Source of the DNA: an uncultured Pseudorhodobacter sp.
Lineage (GTDB): Bacteria; Pseudomonadota; Alphaproteobacteria; Rhodobacterales; Rhodobacteraceae
Direction of reading: 5' to 3'
DNA length: 8,574 nucleotides
Assembly: GCA_945952425.1 (NCBI GenBank)
Contig: CAMFIX010000111.1
Span: forward strand, 1-8,574
Part shown: piece after piece, positions 1 to 5,693 of the stretch
Position numbering within the stretch: position 1 is the first letter of the stretch
Layout: every line of letters starts with the position of its first letter
Program-made: the position numbers and the translations under genes
Notes under the pieces: generated by a model
The model's database searches: none
The model's input: the letters and a program-made list of their open reading frames with translations, nothing else
What the model was told of the DNA's origin: nothing

Positions 1-260
1 ATCTTGCCCCATTTCGCGGCCAGACGGGCGAAAAGCGCATCCATCGACTCTTCCGAGGCGACGTCGCATTCCACCATCTCATCCATGCCGATCGAGGCGA
101 TCAGCGGCTCGACCCGCTTCTTCAAAGCCTCGCCCTGGTAGGAAAACGCGATCTCGGCCCCATGGTCGGCCAGCGTCTTGGCGATGCCCCAGGCAATCGA
201 CTTGTCATTCGCCAGCCCCATGATCAGGCCGCGCTTGCCGCTCATCAGTCCCGTTGACAT
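1..260 (-). CDS. fabI: Enoyl-[acyl-carrier-protein] reductase (NADH) FabI, N-terminal part
   Basis: FabI catalyses the last reductive step of each fatty-acid elongation cycle in the cytoplasm, reducing trans-2-enoyl-ACP with NADH. It is an atypical short-chain dehydrogenase. The 86 codons visible hold the start of the Rossmann fold: a glycine-rich turn (GLIMGLANDKSIAWGIAK, residues 11-28) in which the SIAWGIA segment is diagnostic for FabI, the FSYQGEALKKRVEPL stretch (39-53) and the ECDV acidic turn (64-67) that normally contacts the cofactor adenine. The Tyr/Lys active-site motif lies beyond the window edge. I chose the ATG at 258-260 because a GGGGA sequence sits 7 bases upstream. A second in-frame ATG five codons later has a poorer ribosome site. 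The gene is divergent from pdxH. It is partial only because of the window edge, and the identification is firm. Confidence 0.95.
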   Translation of the reverse strand, partial: MSTGLMSGKRGLIMGLANDKSIAWGIAKTLADHGAEIAFSYQGEALKKRVEPLIASIGMDEMVECDVASEESMDALFARLAAKWGK

Positions 261-292
261 TCGCTTTTCCCCAGCCACCTATCCGTTGGGCA

Positions 293-321
293 GGTTTAGG
301 GCATCACTCCCGCCGCTTCAA
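293..321 (-). promoter_or_regulatory. Candidate sigma-70-type promoter for fabI
   Basis: On the minus strand a TTGAAG hexamer (316-321) and a TAAACC hexamer (293-298) are separated by exactly 17 bases. This would give a leader of roughly 25 bases before the fabI ATG. The -10 match is only 3 of 6, so this is a weak inference resting mainly on spacing and position in the short divergent gap. Confidence 0.3.
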
Positions 322-344
322 GACTCGCTAAAACCGGAGGCAAC

Positions 345-959
345 ATGGACCGTTCAGGCATTTTCGCAGGCGAAGACCCGTTTGTTCTGGCGCAATCCTG
401 GCTGGCCGAGGCGGAAAAGTCCGAACCCAACGACCCCAATGCCATCGCCTTGGCCACGGTGGACGCCGATGGCCTGCCCAATGTGCGCATGGTGCTGCTG
501 AAAGAGATCGAGGCGCCCGCGGATGGCAATGGGGCCTTCGTGTTCTACACGAACTACGGTTCGAAAAAGGCCGAAGAGATCGCCAGCGGCAAGGCGGCCT
601 TCGTGATGCATTGGAAGTCCTTGCGCCGCCAGATCCGGGTGCGGGGGCTGGTGACCCGCGAAGAGGGCCCCCAGGCCGATGCCTATTACGCCAGCCGCAG
701 CCTGAAATCGCGCCTCGGCGCCTGGGCCAGCCAGCAAAGCCAGCCCCTGTCCTCGCGCACCGCCCTGATGGCGGAGGTCGCGAAAATCAGCGCGCAAAAG
801 GGGCTGAACCCGCCCCGCCCGCCCTTCTGGGGCGGCTTTCGCATCCGGCCCGTCGAGATCGAATTCTGGGCCGATGGCGATTTTCGCCTGCACGACCGTT
901 TTCGCTGGCGGCGCGAAAATTCTTCTCAACCCTGGGATGTTCAGCGGCTAAACCCCTGA
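345..959 (+). CDS. pdxH: Pyridoxamine/pyridoxine 5'-phosphate oxidase
   Basis: PdxH is the FMN-dependent cytosolic oxidase that converts pyridoxine or pyridoxamine 5'-phosphate to pyridoxal 5'-phosphate, using O2 and releasing H2O2. The 204-residue protein has the whole family signature in order: RMVLLK (48-53), FYTNYGSKKA (67-76) and RQIRVRG (95-101), which form the FMN site; SRLGAWASQQS (122-132); PPFWGGFRI (159-167); and EFW (173-175). RLHDR (181-185) follows, whose Arg and His match the substrate-binding R197/H199 of the E. coli enzyme, and the protein ends in the usual RLNP. The length is typical for an alphaproteobacterial PdxH. The start is supported by GGAGG at 336-340, four bases upstream. 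The gene stands alone, divergent from fabI. Its PLP product is the cofactor of Kbl, encoded further along, although that is ordinary metabolism and not evidence of an operon link. Confidence 0.97.
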   Translation: MDRSGIFAGEDPFVLAQSWLAEAEKSEPNDPNAIALATVDADGLPNVRMVLLKEIEAPADGNGAFVFYTNYGSKKAEEIASGKAAFVMHWKSLRRQIRVRGLVTREEGPQADAYYASRSLKSRLGAWASQQSQPLSSRTALMAEVAKISAQKGLNPPRPPFWGGFRIRPVEIEFWADGDFRLHDRFRWRRENSSQPWDVQRLNP

Positions 960-997
960 TGGAATTTAGGATTTCCTCCTCTTCACGGCCGGGTGAG

Positions 998-1043
998 GGC
1001 GGTTTTCCGCCTATCCATTTGGACAGTTGGTCAACTTTTTTTT
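998..1043 (+). terminator. Weak candidate terminator after pdxH
   Basis: A small hairpin GGCGG-TTTT-CCGCC (998-1011) and a second short pairing AGTTG/CAACT (1025-1036, loop of two bases) precede a T run ending at 1043. Stems are only 5 bp, and the better T run follows the weaker stem. This overlaps the candidate promoter for the next gene, so it is a low-confidence call. Confidence 0.25.
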
Positions 1044-1046
1044 AAC
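1019..1046 (+). promoter_or_regulatory. Candidate promoter for the cold-shock-domain gene
   Basis: TTGGAC (1019-1024) and TTTAAC (1041-1046) are separated by 16 bases and match the sigma-70 consensus at about 4 of 6 positions each. Transcription would start near 1053 and leave a leader of about 65 bases, reasonable for a cold-shock gene. The same stretch contains a run of eight T residues (1036-1043) just after a 5-bp complementary pair (AGTTG/CAACT). It could instead end the pdxH transcript. I cannot separate the two from sequence alone. Confidence 0.3.
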
Positions 1047-1118
1047 AAGCCCCTTGCGCAGACAAATCCTTTTCCGCCATCCATTGTGCCGCGAGACTTT
1101 GAAAGAATTCCCTAGGAC

Positions 1119-1652
1119 ATGGAAGACGAAGGCAATCCGGCCCTGACCATTCAGGGGCGCGTCAAATGGTTCGATCCCGGCAAGGGATTCGGTTTTATCC
1201 TCGCAGACGAGGGCGGGGCGGATATCCTTTTGCACGCCAATGTGCTGCGGAACTTCGGGCAAAGCTCGGTTTCGGATGGGGCGCTGATCGAGGTCAGGGT
1301 CCAGCAGACGCCCCGCGGCCGCCAGGCGGTCGAGGTTCTGTCGATCGCGCCCCCCGCGGGCGTGGTGCTGCATCTGTCCGACGACGGCGTGCCGCTGCCG
1401 GAGAATCACGACGATCTGCCGCTGGAGCCCGCGCGGGTGAAGTGGTTCGACAAGGACAAGGGCTTCGGTTTCGCCAATGCCTATGGTCGGCCCGAGGATA
1501 TCTTCATCCATGTCGAGGTGCTGCGGGTTTCGGGTTTTGCCGATCTGCAGGCGGGCGAGGCCATCGCGCTGAAGGCGGTCGAGGGCAAGCGCGGGCGGAT
1601 GGCGGTGCAGATCCTGTCCTGGGAAATCGCGATCCGCAAGCAGGAGGACTAG
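1119..1652 (+). CDS. Tandem cold-shock-domain (CSD) protein
   Basis: This 177-residue cytoplasmic protein carries two CspA-like OB-fold domains, which bind single-stranded RNA or DNA and typically melt or chaperone RNA. Domain 1 spans about residues 10-75: GRVKWFDPGKGFGFI contains RNP1 (KGFGFI, 22-27), and the RNP2 position reads DILLHA (35-40). Domain 2 spans about 103-170, with ARVKWFDKDKGFGFA (RNP1 at 114-119) and a canonical RNP2, DIFIHV (127-132). A linker of about 28 residues that is acidic and rich in proline joins them. Single-domain CspA proteins are about 70 residues. Two-domain versions are known in alphaproteobacteria such as Caulobacter. Domain 1 lacks the aromatic residue of RNP2, so domain 2 may be the stronger binder (inference). 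The start codon has only a poor Shine-Dalgarno sequence (TAGGA at 1113-1117). The downstream DUF192 gene begins one base after the stop. Whether it is cold-induced cannot be read from the sequence. Confidence 0.93.
   Translation: MEDEGNPALTIQGRVKWFDPGKGFGFILADEGGADILLHANVLRNFGQSSVSDGALIEVRVQQTPRGRQAVEVLSIAPPAGVVLHLSDDGVPLPENHDDLPLEPARVKWFDKDKGFGFANAYGRPEDIFIHVEVLRVSGFADLQAGEAIALKAVEGKRGRMAVQILSWEIAIRKQED
1642..1647 (+). promoter_or_regulatory. Ribosome binding site that fixes the DUF192 start
   Basis: A perfect AGGAGG lies inside the last codons of the cold-shock gene, six bases before GTG 1654. It decides in favour of the GTG start over the internal ATG at 1693 and points to translational coupling with the upstream gene. 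Confidence 0.7.
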
Positions 1653-1653
1653 G

Positions 1654-2130
1654 GTGCCGATCCGCGCGGGCTGGGGGGCGAAGGGCAGGGGGATGCTGCT
1701 GGCGGCCGTGGTCTGCGCCCCGGCCCATGCCGATTGCGCCCCGGGCCGGGTGGATTTCCCGGCCGCGCGGGCAGGTTTTTCCGTCGAGATCGCCGATGAC
1801 GCGACCGAGCGCGCCAAGGGGCTGATGAACCGGCCGAAAATGGCCTCGGGCGCGGGGATGCTGTTCGTCTACGACGCGCCGGGCCATCCGCATTTCTGGA
1901 TGAAGAACACGCTGATCCCGCTGGACATGCTGTTCCTCGCCCCCGACGGCACGATCACCCGCATCGCCCCCGATGCCGTGCCGCTGGACGAAACCCCGAT
2001 CGACGGCGGCGAGGGGGTGCAATATGTGCTGGAGATCAACGGCGGCCTCGCCGCCAAGCTCGGCCTGAAACCGGGCGATGCGATGCGCTGGCCCGGACTC
2101 GGCGCCACCGCCGCAGCCCCCTGCAACTAG
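1654..2130 (+). CDS. Exported DUF192 family protein
   Basis: This is a 158-residue member of the DUF192 family, small secreted or periplasmic beta-rich proteins without an established biochemical role. The family hallmarks are clear: RAKGLMNR (53-60), GMLFVYD (68-74), FWMKNTLIPLDMLFL (81-95) and a C-terminal VLEINGGLAAKLGLKPGD (125-142). The N-terminus is basic (R4, K10, R12), followed by a short hydrophobic stretch MLLAAVVCAPAHA and a likely signal peptidase site after AHA (24-26), so export is predicted. Starting at the GTG keeps the basic residues of the signal peptide; starting at ATG 1693 would remove them. The gene begins one base after the stop of the cold-shock gene, so the two are very probably co-transcribed. 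The functional link between an RNA-binding protein and an exported protein is not evident from the sequence. Family assignment is firm and the function is unknown. Confidence 0.9.
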   Translation: MPIRAGWGAKGRGMLLAAVVCAPAHADCAPGRVDFPAARAGFSVEIADDATERAKGLMNRPKMASGAGMLFVYDAPGHPHFWMKNTLIPLDMLFLAPDGTITRIAPDAVPLDETPIDGGEGVQYVLEINGGLAAKLGLKPGDAMRWPGLGATAAAPCN

Positions 2131-2208
2131 CGCCCCGCCGGGGCCGTCGGGTCGCGCGCCCAAGCCCCCTTTCCTTCCCCCGCTTCCCCCTGTAAACCGA
2201 CCCAAAGG

Positions 2209-2285
2209 CGGGGCGTAGCGCAGTCTGGTAGCGCGACGGTTTTGGGTACCGTAGGTCGGAAGTTCGAATCTTCTCGCCCCGACCA
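2209..2285 (+). tRNA. tRNA-Pro, anticodon UGG, with encoded CCA
   Basis: The sequence folds into a full cloverleaf of 77 bases. The acceptor stem CGGGGCG (2209-2215) pairs with CGCCCCG (2275-2281), discriminator A is at 2282, and CCA is encoded at 2283-2285. The anticodon stem ACGGT/ACCGT (2236-2240/2248-2252) encloses the loop TTTGGGT, giving anticodon TGG at 2243-2245, which reads proline CCA and, by wobble, other CCN codons. The T arm is GGAAG-TTCGAAT-CTTCT (2258-2274), with one G-U pair. It closely resembles E. coli tRNA-Pro(UGG). No convincing promoter is visible in the pyrimidine-rich 78 bases upstream, so it may be read from its own weak promoter or from the upstream genes. Confidence 0.97.
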
Positions 2286-2300
2286 CCTTTTGTCCGGATG

Positions 2301-2316
2301 CCGGGCCGCCCGGTTT
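2301..2316 (+). terminator. Weak hairpin after tRNA-Pro
   Basis: CCGGG (2301-2305) and CCCGG (2309-2313) form a 5-bp stem with a 3-base loop, followed by only three T residues. It may help 3'-end formation of the tRNA. It is too short to be confident, and it lies close to the ribosome site of selO. Confidence 0.25.
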
Positions 2317-2340
2317 GCACAACCCCACCGGAGAGAGCGC

Positions 2341-3711
2341 ATGACGATCCCCTTCGATCACTCCTGGGCGCGCGATCTGCCCGGCACCTACCTGCGCCAG
2401 CCGCTGGCCGTGGCCCCCGCGCCGCGCTATGCGCAGCTGAACCGCGATCTCGCGCGCGCCTTGGGTCTGGATGCCGACGCGCTGGCCGCCCATCCCGAAT
2501 GGTTCGCGGGCCAGCCCCCTTCGGGCGCCGATCCCATCGCTTTGGCCTATGCCGGCCACCAGTTCGGCAATTTCAGCCCCCAGCTCGGCGACGGCCGCGC
2601 GCATCTGCTGGGCGAGCTCGTCACCCCCATGGGCCGCGTCGACATCGCCCTGAAAGGCTCTGGCCGCACGGCCTTTTCCCGCGGCGGCGACGGCAAGGCG
2701 GCGCTGGGGCCGATGCTGCGGGAATATCTGGTCTCCGAGGCCATGGCGGCGCTCGGCATCCCCACCACCCGCAGCCTGGCCGTGGTGGCGACCGGCGAGA
2801 CCATCCTGCGCCAGGAAGGGCCTTTGCCCGGCGCGATCCTGGTGCGCGTGGCCGCGAGCCATCTGCGGGTCGGCAGTTTCGAATTCTTCGCCGCGCGGGG
2901 CGAGACCGACAAGCTGCGCGCGCTGCTGGCCTTTGCCATCGCCCGCCATGACCCCGACCTTGCGCCCGACGATGCCTTGGGCTTTTTCGACCGAGTGGCG
3001 GCGCGGCAGGTGCGGCTGGTGGCGGAATGGATGGGCCTGGGCTTCGTTCATGGCGTGATGAACACCGACAATATGGCGCTGTCGGGCGAGACCATCGACT
3101 ACGGCCCCTGCGCCTTCATCGACGCCTACGACCCCGGCGCGGTCTTTTCCTCCATCGACCGGCAGGGCCGCTATCGGCTGGAGAATCAACCCCATGTTCT
3201 GGCCTGGAACCTCGCGCGGCTGGCAGAGGCGCTTTTGCCCCTGTTGCCCGAGGGCGAGGCGACCATCGCGGCCTTGAACGACAGGCTCGCGGCCATCGCG
3301 CCCGCGCATGAGGCGGCCTTCCAGGCGGTGATGGCGCGCAAGCTGGGGCTGGCCGTGCCGAACCCGGAGCTGGTGGCGGGGTTTCTGGCGGCGGCCCAGG
3401 GGCTGGACTGGACCCGGACGTTGCGCGACCTGGCCGAAGGGGGCCCCGGGGTGTCCCCCGGGCTACGGGACTGGCATGGCGCGTGGCAAGCCGCCCGGCG
3501 CCCCGAGGCCGACCTTCGCGCCGTCAACCCCGCCGTCATCCCGCGCAACCACCTGGTGGAAGAGGCGCTGACCGCCGCCACCGCAGGCGACATGGCCCCC
3601 TTCGAGGCCCTGCTGGCCGCCTGCCGCGCCCCCTTCGGCCCCGCGCCCGAACGCTTCACCCTGCCGCCCCCCAGCGGCTTCGGCCGCTATGTCACCTTCT
3701 GCGGAACCTGA
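2341..3711 (+). CDS. selO: Protein adenylyltransferase SelO (YdiU/UPF0061 family)
   Basis: SelO has a protein-kinase-like fold but binds ATP in flipped orientation and transfers AMP to Ser, Thr or Tyr of target proteins. E. coli targets include redox and TCA-cycle enzymes (literature). The 456-residue protein has the family blocks: YAGHQFGNFSPQLGDGRA (70-87); ALKGSGRTAFSRGGDGKA (103-120), which supplies nucleotide-binding basic residues; and GVMNTDN (238-244). D243 fits the catalytic base, and N244 with D253 of DYGP fits the metal ligands, at the same 9-residue spacing as in characterised enzymes. Length is slightly below the 478 residues of E. coli. The ATG at 2341 is chosen because GGAGAG (2330-2335) precedes it at good spacing. 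An upstream in-frame start at 2242 would lie inside the tRNA. The C-terminus reads FCGT, with a Cys third from the end (C454), the place taken by Cys in E. coli and by selenocysteine in the human protein. The activation-loop Cys differs from that of E. coli; see findings. Confidence 0.95.
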   Translation: MTIPFDHSWARDLPGTYLRQPLAVAPAPRYAQLNRDLARALGLDADALAAHPEWFAGQPPSGADPIALAYAGHQFGNFSPQLGDGRAHLLGELVTPMGRVDIALKGSGRTAFSRGGDGKAALGPMLREYLVSEAMAALGIPTTRSLAVVATGETILRQEGPLPGAILVRVAASHLRVGSFEFFAARGETDKLRALLAFAIARHDPDLAPDDALGFFDRVAARQVRLVAEWMGLGFVHGVMNTDNMALSGETIDYGPCAFIDAYDPGAVFSSIDRQGRYRLENQPHVLAWNLARLAEALLPLLPEGEATIAALNDRLAAIAPAHEAAFQAVMARKLGLAVPNPELVAGFLAAAQGLDWTRTLRDLAEGGPGVSPGLRDWHGAWQAARRPEADLRAVNPAVIPRNHLVEEALTAATAGDMAPFEALLAACRAPFGPAPERFTLPPPSGFGRYVTFCGT

Positions 3712-3765
3712 GCTTTCAGCTGGTCCCAAATGTCCCCGCCAGAGGCTCCGACCGCACCGTCGGCG

Positions 3766-3801
3766 TTGACCTTTGGCATCGGGCGCGCTTTGATCGGGCG
3801 C
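3766..3801 (+). promoter_or_regulatory. Promoter of the XRE-cupin gene with overlapping direct repeats
   Basis: TTGACC (3766-3771) and TTTGAT (3789-3794) are 17 bases apart. Transcription would begin near 3801, one or two bases before the ATG at 3803, so the mRNA would be almost leaderless. A repeat ATCGGGCGC occurs at 3778-3786 and again at 3793-3801, each preceded by CTTTG (3771-3775 and 3788-3792). These repeats straddle the -10 element and the start point and are a plausible operator, possibly for autoregulation (inference). Confidence 0.45.
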
Positions 3802-3802
3802 C

Positions 3803-4360
3803 ATGAACCCGCGCTCCGACATCCATGACCGCCTCGCCGCCTCCCTCCGCGACGCCCGCAAGGCGCGCGGCCTCTCGCTCGATGCCGTGGCCAAGCTTTC
3901 GGGCGTCAGCCGCTCGATGGTCAGCCAGATCGAGCGCGGCGAAAGCTCGCCCACCGTGGCCACGCTCTGGAACCTGACCCAGGCGCTGCAGGTCGATTTC
4001 GCGGGGCTCCTGGAGGGCAAGACCGCCCCCGGGATCGAGGTGACGCGGGCCGAGGCGGCGCCGGTCATCGCGGGCCATGGCCACCGCGTGCGCATCCGCA
4101 TCCTCTCGGCGCCGGAGGCCGCGGGCAAGCACGAGGTCTACGATCTCGATTTCGACGCGGGTGGCGAGCTGGTCAGCGACCCCCATTCCATGGGCTGCCG
4201 CGAGCATCTGACGGTGATTGCGGGCCATGTCGAGGTGAGTTCGGGCGAAGAGGTCGAGCGGCTCGGCCCCGGCGACACGGCGCATTACCCTGCTGACCGA
4301 CCGCATGCGATAAGGGCCGCTGGGGCGGCGCGGGCGTTTTTGATCGTTCAGGACAGCTGA
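3803..4360 (+). CDS. XRE-family transcriptional regulator with C-terminal cupin domain
   Basis: This is a 185-residue cytoplasmic DNA-binding regulator. Residues about 10-68 form an XRE/Cro-type helix-turn-helix: LSLDAVAKLSGVSRSMVS is followed by QIERGESSPTVATLWNLTQAL, with the usual recognition helix and the conserved ERG.SSP turn. Residues about 110-183 form a small cupin barrel (CREHLTVIAGHVEV, then LGPGDTAHYPADRPHAIRA) with His and Glu residues that can form a ligand or metal pocket. Proteins of this layout, about 180-200 residues, often control amino-acid, polyamine or other small-molecule catabolism. The gene sits just upstream of kbl-tdh on the same strand, so control of threonine degradation is the best guess, but that rests on position alone. 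There is no clear Shine-Dalgarno sequence, and the predicted transcript start lies next to the ATG. The family call is firm; the regulon is unproven. Confidence 0.92.
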   Translation: MNPRSDIHDRLAASLRDARKARGLSLDAVAKLSGVSRSMVSQIERGESSPTVATLWNLTQALQVDFAGLLEGKTAPGIEVTRAEAAPVIAGHGHRVRIRILSAPEAAGKHEVYDLDFDAGGELVSDPHSMGCREHLTVIAGHVEVSSGEEVERLGPGDTAHYPADRPHAIRAAGAARAFLIVQDS

Positions 4361-4362
4361 TT

Positions 4363-4403
4363 CCAAGCGCCAAAAATTTTCGCCGAAAATTTTTGGCGCT
4401 TGG
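4363..4403. repeat. Perfect 19-bp inverted repeat with 3-base loop
   Basis: The left arm (4363-4381, CCAAGCGCCAAAAATTTTC) is exactly complementary to the right arm (4385-4403), with loop GCC between them. Outer segments are GC-rich and the inner part alternates A and T tracts. It starts two bases after the stop of the XRE-cupin gene and ends about 45 bases before the candidate -35 of kbl. A very stable RNA hairpin would form whichever strand is transcribed. The T run is inside the stem, not after it, so it is not a textbook intrinsic terminator. It could terminate or stabilise the regulator mRNA, act as an operator for a dimeric protein, or be a dispersed intergenic repeat. Confidence 0.9.
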
Positions 4404-4448
4404 CGTGGCGCGCGTGGCATCCGTTTTGACGGACAGGTTTCCGCTATC

Positions 4449-4477
4449 TTGACTTGCGCGAGATTCGGGCGCATGAT
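4449..4477 (+). promoter_or_regulatory. Candidate promoter of the kbl-tdh operon
   Basis: TTGACT (4449-4454) and CATGAT (4472-4477) are separated by exactly 17 bases, matching the consensus at 5 and 4 of 6 positions. The predicted start near 4484 gives a leader of about 19 bases that contains the ribosome site GGAAAGGG (4488-4495). It fits well with the gene start, but other TTGAC sequences lie nearby (4426-4430). Confidence 0.45.
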
Positions 4478-4502
4478 CCGGTAAAACGGAAAGGGTTCTG
4501 TC

Positions 4503-5693
4503 ATGGCGGATGTCTCTGGCTTCAAGGCGCATCTCGGCACGGTTCTGGCCGGAATCGAGGCCGAGGGCCTGATGAAGCGCGAGCGCGAGATCGCCTCGCC
4601 CCAGGGCGGCTGGGTGACGGTCGGCGGGCGCCGCATGCTGAACCTTTGCGCCAACAACTACCTCGGGCTGGCCGATGACGCGCGGCTGATCGCGGCGGCA
4701 AGGGCCGCGGAAGAGAGCCACGGCTACGGCATGGCCTCGGTCCGCTTCATCTGCGGCACGACCGACCTGCACCGCAGGCTGGAGCGGCGGGTGGCCGCCT
4801 GGTTGGGGCACGACGACGCGATCCTATTCGCCGCCTGTTTCGACGCCAATGGCGCGGTCTTCGAGCCGCTTCTGGGCGAAGAGGATGCGGTGATCTCCGA
4901 CAGCCTGAACCATGCCAGCATCATCGACGGCATCCGCCTCTGCAAGACGCGGCGGTTTAGGTTCAGGAACAATGACATGGCCGACCTGGAGGCGCAGCTG
5001 AAGGCCGCGCGCGAGGGCGGGGCCCGCTTCGTCATGGTGGCGACCGACGGGGTTTTCTCGATGGACGGCTATTTCGCCGATCTGGGCGCGGTGCGGGCGC
5101 TTTGCGACCGTTACGGCGCGCTGATGATGGTGGACGATTGCCATGCGACGGGCTTCGTCGGGCCCGCCGGCCGCGGCACGCCGGCGCGGGCCGGGGTCTC
5201 GGCCGATATCCTGACCGGGACGTTCGGCAAGGCTCTGGGCGGCGCGCTCGGCGGCTATGTCGCGGCCTCCCAGCCGGTGATCGACCTTCTGCGCCAGCGC
5301 GCGCGGCCCTATCTCTTCTCCAACGCCCTGCCGCCGGCCGTGGTCGGCGCGGCATTGGCCGCCATCGACATCGTGGAAGGCGCGGACGACCTGCGCCAGC
5401 GGCTGGCGGACAATGCCGCCCATTGGCGCGCGGGGCTGGAGGCCCTGGGCTTCACCCTGCTGCCCGGCTCTCACCCCATCGTGCCGGTCATGCTGGGCGA
5501 GGCACCGCTGGCCCAGGCCTTCGCCAGGGCGCTGGACGGCGAGGGCGTCATGGTCTCGGCCTTCTTCTTCCCCGTCGTGCCGCGCGGCCAGGCCCGCATC
5601 CGCACGCAGATGAATGCGGCGCTGACGAAGGAGGATCTGGAGTTCGGGCTCGCGGCCTTTGGCCGGGCGGGCAAAAAGGTGGGGGTGCTGTGA
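4503..5693 (+). CDS. kbl: Glycine C-acetyltransferase (2-amino-3-ketobutyrate CoA ligase)
   Basis: Kbl is a PLP enzyme of the alpha-oxoamine synthase family. It cleaves 2-amino-3-ketobutyrate with CoA to give glycine and acetyl-CoA, taking the unstable product of threonine dehydrogenase. The 396 residues match the length of the E. coli enzyme. Visible motifs are NLCANNYLGLADD (47-59), RFICGTTDLH (81-90), the SLNHASIIDGIR segment (134-145), VATDGVFSMDGYFADL (179-194), MVDDCHATGFVG (209-220; D211 and H214 for the PLP ring), and TGTFGKALGGALGGYV (238-253), in which K243 is the Schiff-base lysine (K244 in E. coli). RIRTQMNAA (365-373) is the C-terminal domain signature. Related enzymes (8-amino-7-oxononanoate synthase, ALA synthase, serine palmitoyltransferase) share the fold, but the sequence and the tdh neighbour favour Kbl. 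The start has a good ribosome site. The TGA stop shares its A with the tdh ATG, so the two are an operon with coupled translation. Confidence 0.96.
   Translation: MADVSGFKAHLGTVLAGIEAEGLMKREREIASPQGGWVTVGGRRMLNLCANNYLGLADDARLIAAARAAEESHGYGMASVRFICGTTDLHRRLERRVAAWLGHDDAILFAACFDANGAVFEPLLGEEDAVISDSLNHASIIDGIRLCKTRRFRFRNNDMADLEAQLKAAREGGARFVMVATDGVFSMDGYFADLGAVRALCDRYGALMMVDDCHATGFVGPAGRGTPARAGVSADILTGTFGKALGGALGGYVAASQPVIDLLRQRARPYLFSNALPPAVVGAALAAIDIVEGADDLRQRLADNAAHWRAGLEALGFTLLPGSHPIVPVMLGEAPLAQAFARALDGEGVMVSAFFFPVVPRGQARIRTQMNAALTKEDLEFGLAAFGRAGKKVGVL

Noticed and set aside
254..282. TTGACA at 254-259 as a -35 element for pdxH
   Set aside because: No acceptable -10 sequence lies 16-18 bases downstream (ACCTAT at best), and the hexamer overlaps the first codons of fabI.
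2131..2144. GCCCC-GCC-GGGGC as a terminator for the DUF192 gene
   Set aside because: The stem is 5 bp and no T tract follows. Such short palindromes are common at this GC content.
2242..2340. An N-terminal extension of SelO by 33 residues
   Set aside because: The upstream start lies inside the tRNA-Pro gene. The extension has no similarity to SelO, and a good ribosome site precedes the ATG at 2341.
1504..3309. A 601-codon open frame on the minus strand
   Set aside because: It runs antisense through the cold-shock, DUF192 and selO genes and across the tRNA. It shows no recognisable domain, and long antisense frames are expected in high-GC coding DNA.
4426..4450. TTGACG with TATCTT as an alternative kbl promoter
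   Set aside because: The spacer is only 13 bases, too short for a sigma-70 promoter. The TTGACT/CATGAT pair with a 17-base spacer is better.
4361..4502. A glycine or threonine riboswitch before kbl
   Set aside because: Apart from the palindrome the stretch shows no conserved riboswitch core, and the predicted leader is only about 19 bases.
5102..5692. A long N-terminal extension of Tdh overlapping kbl
   Set aside because: It is the out-of-frame shadow of kbl. Tdh starting at 5693 has exactly the expected length and a TGATG overlap with kbl.
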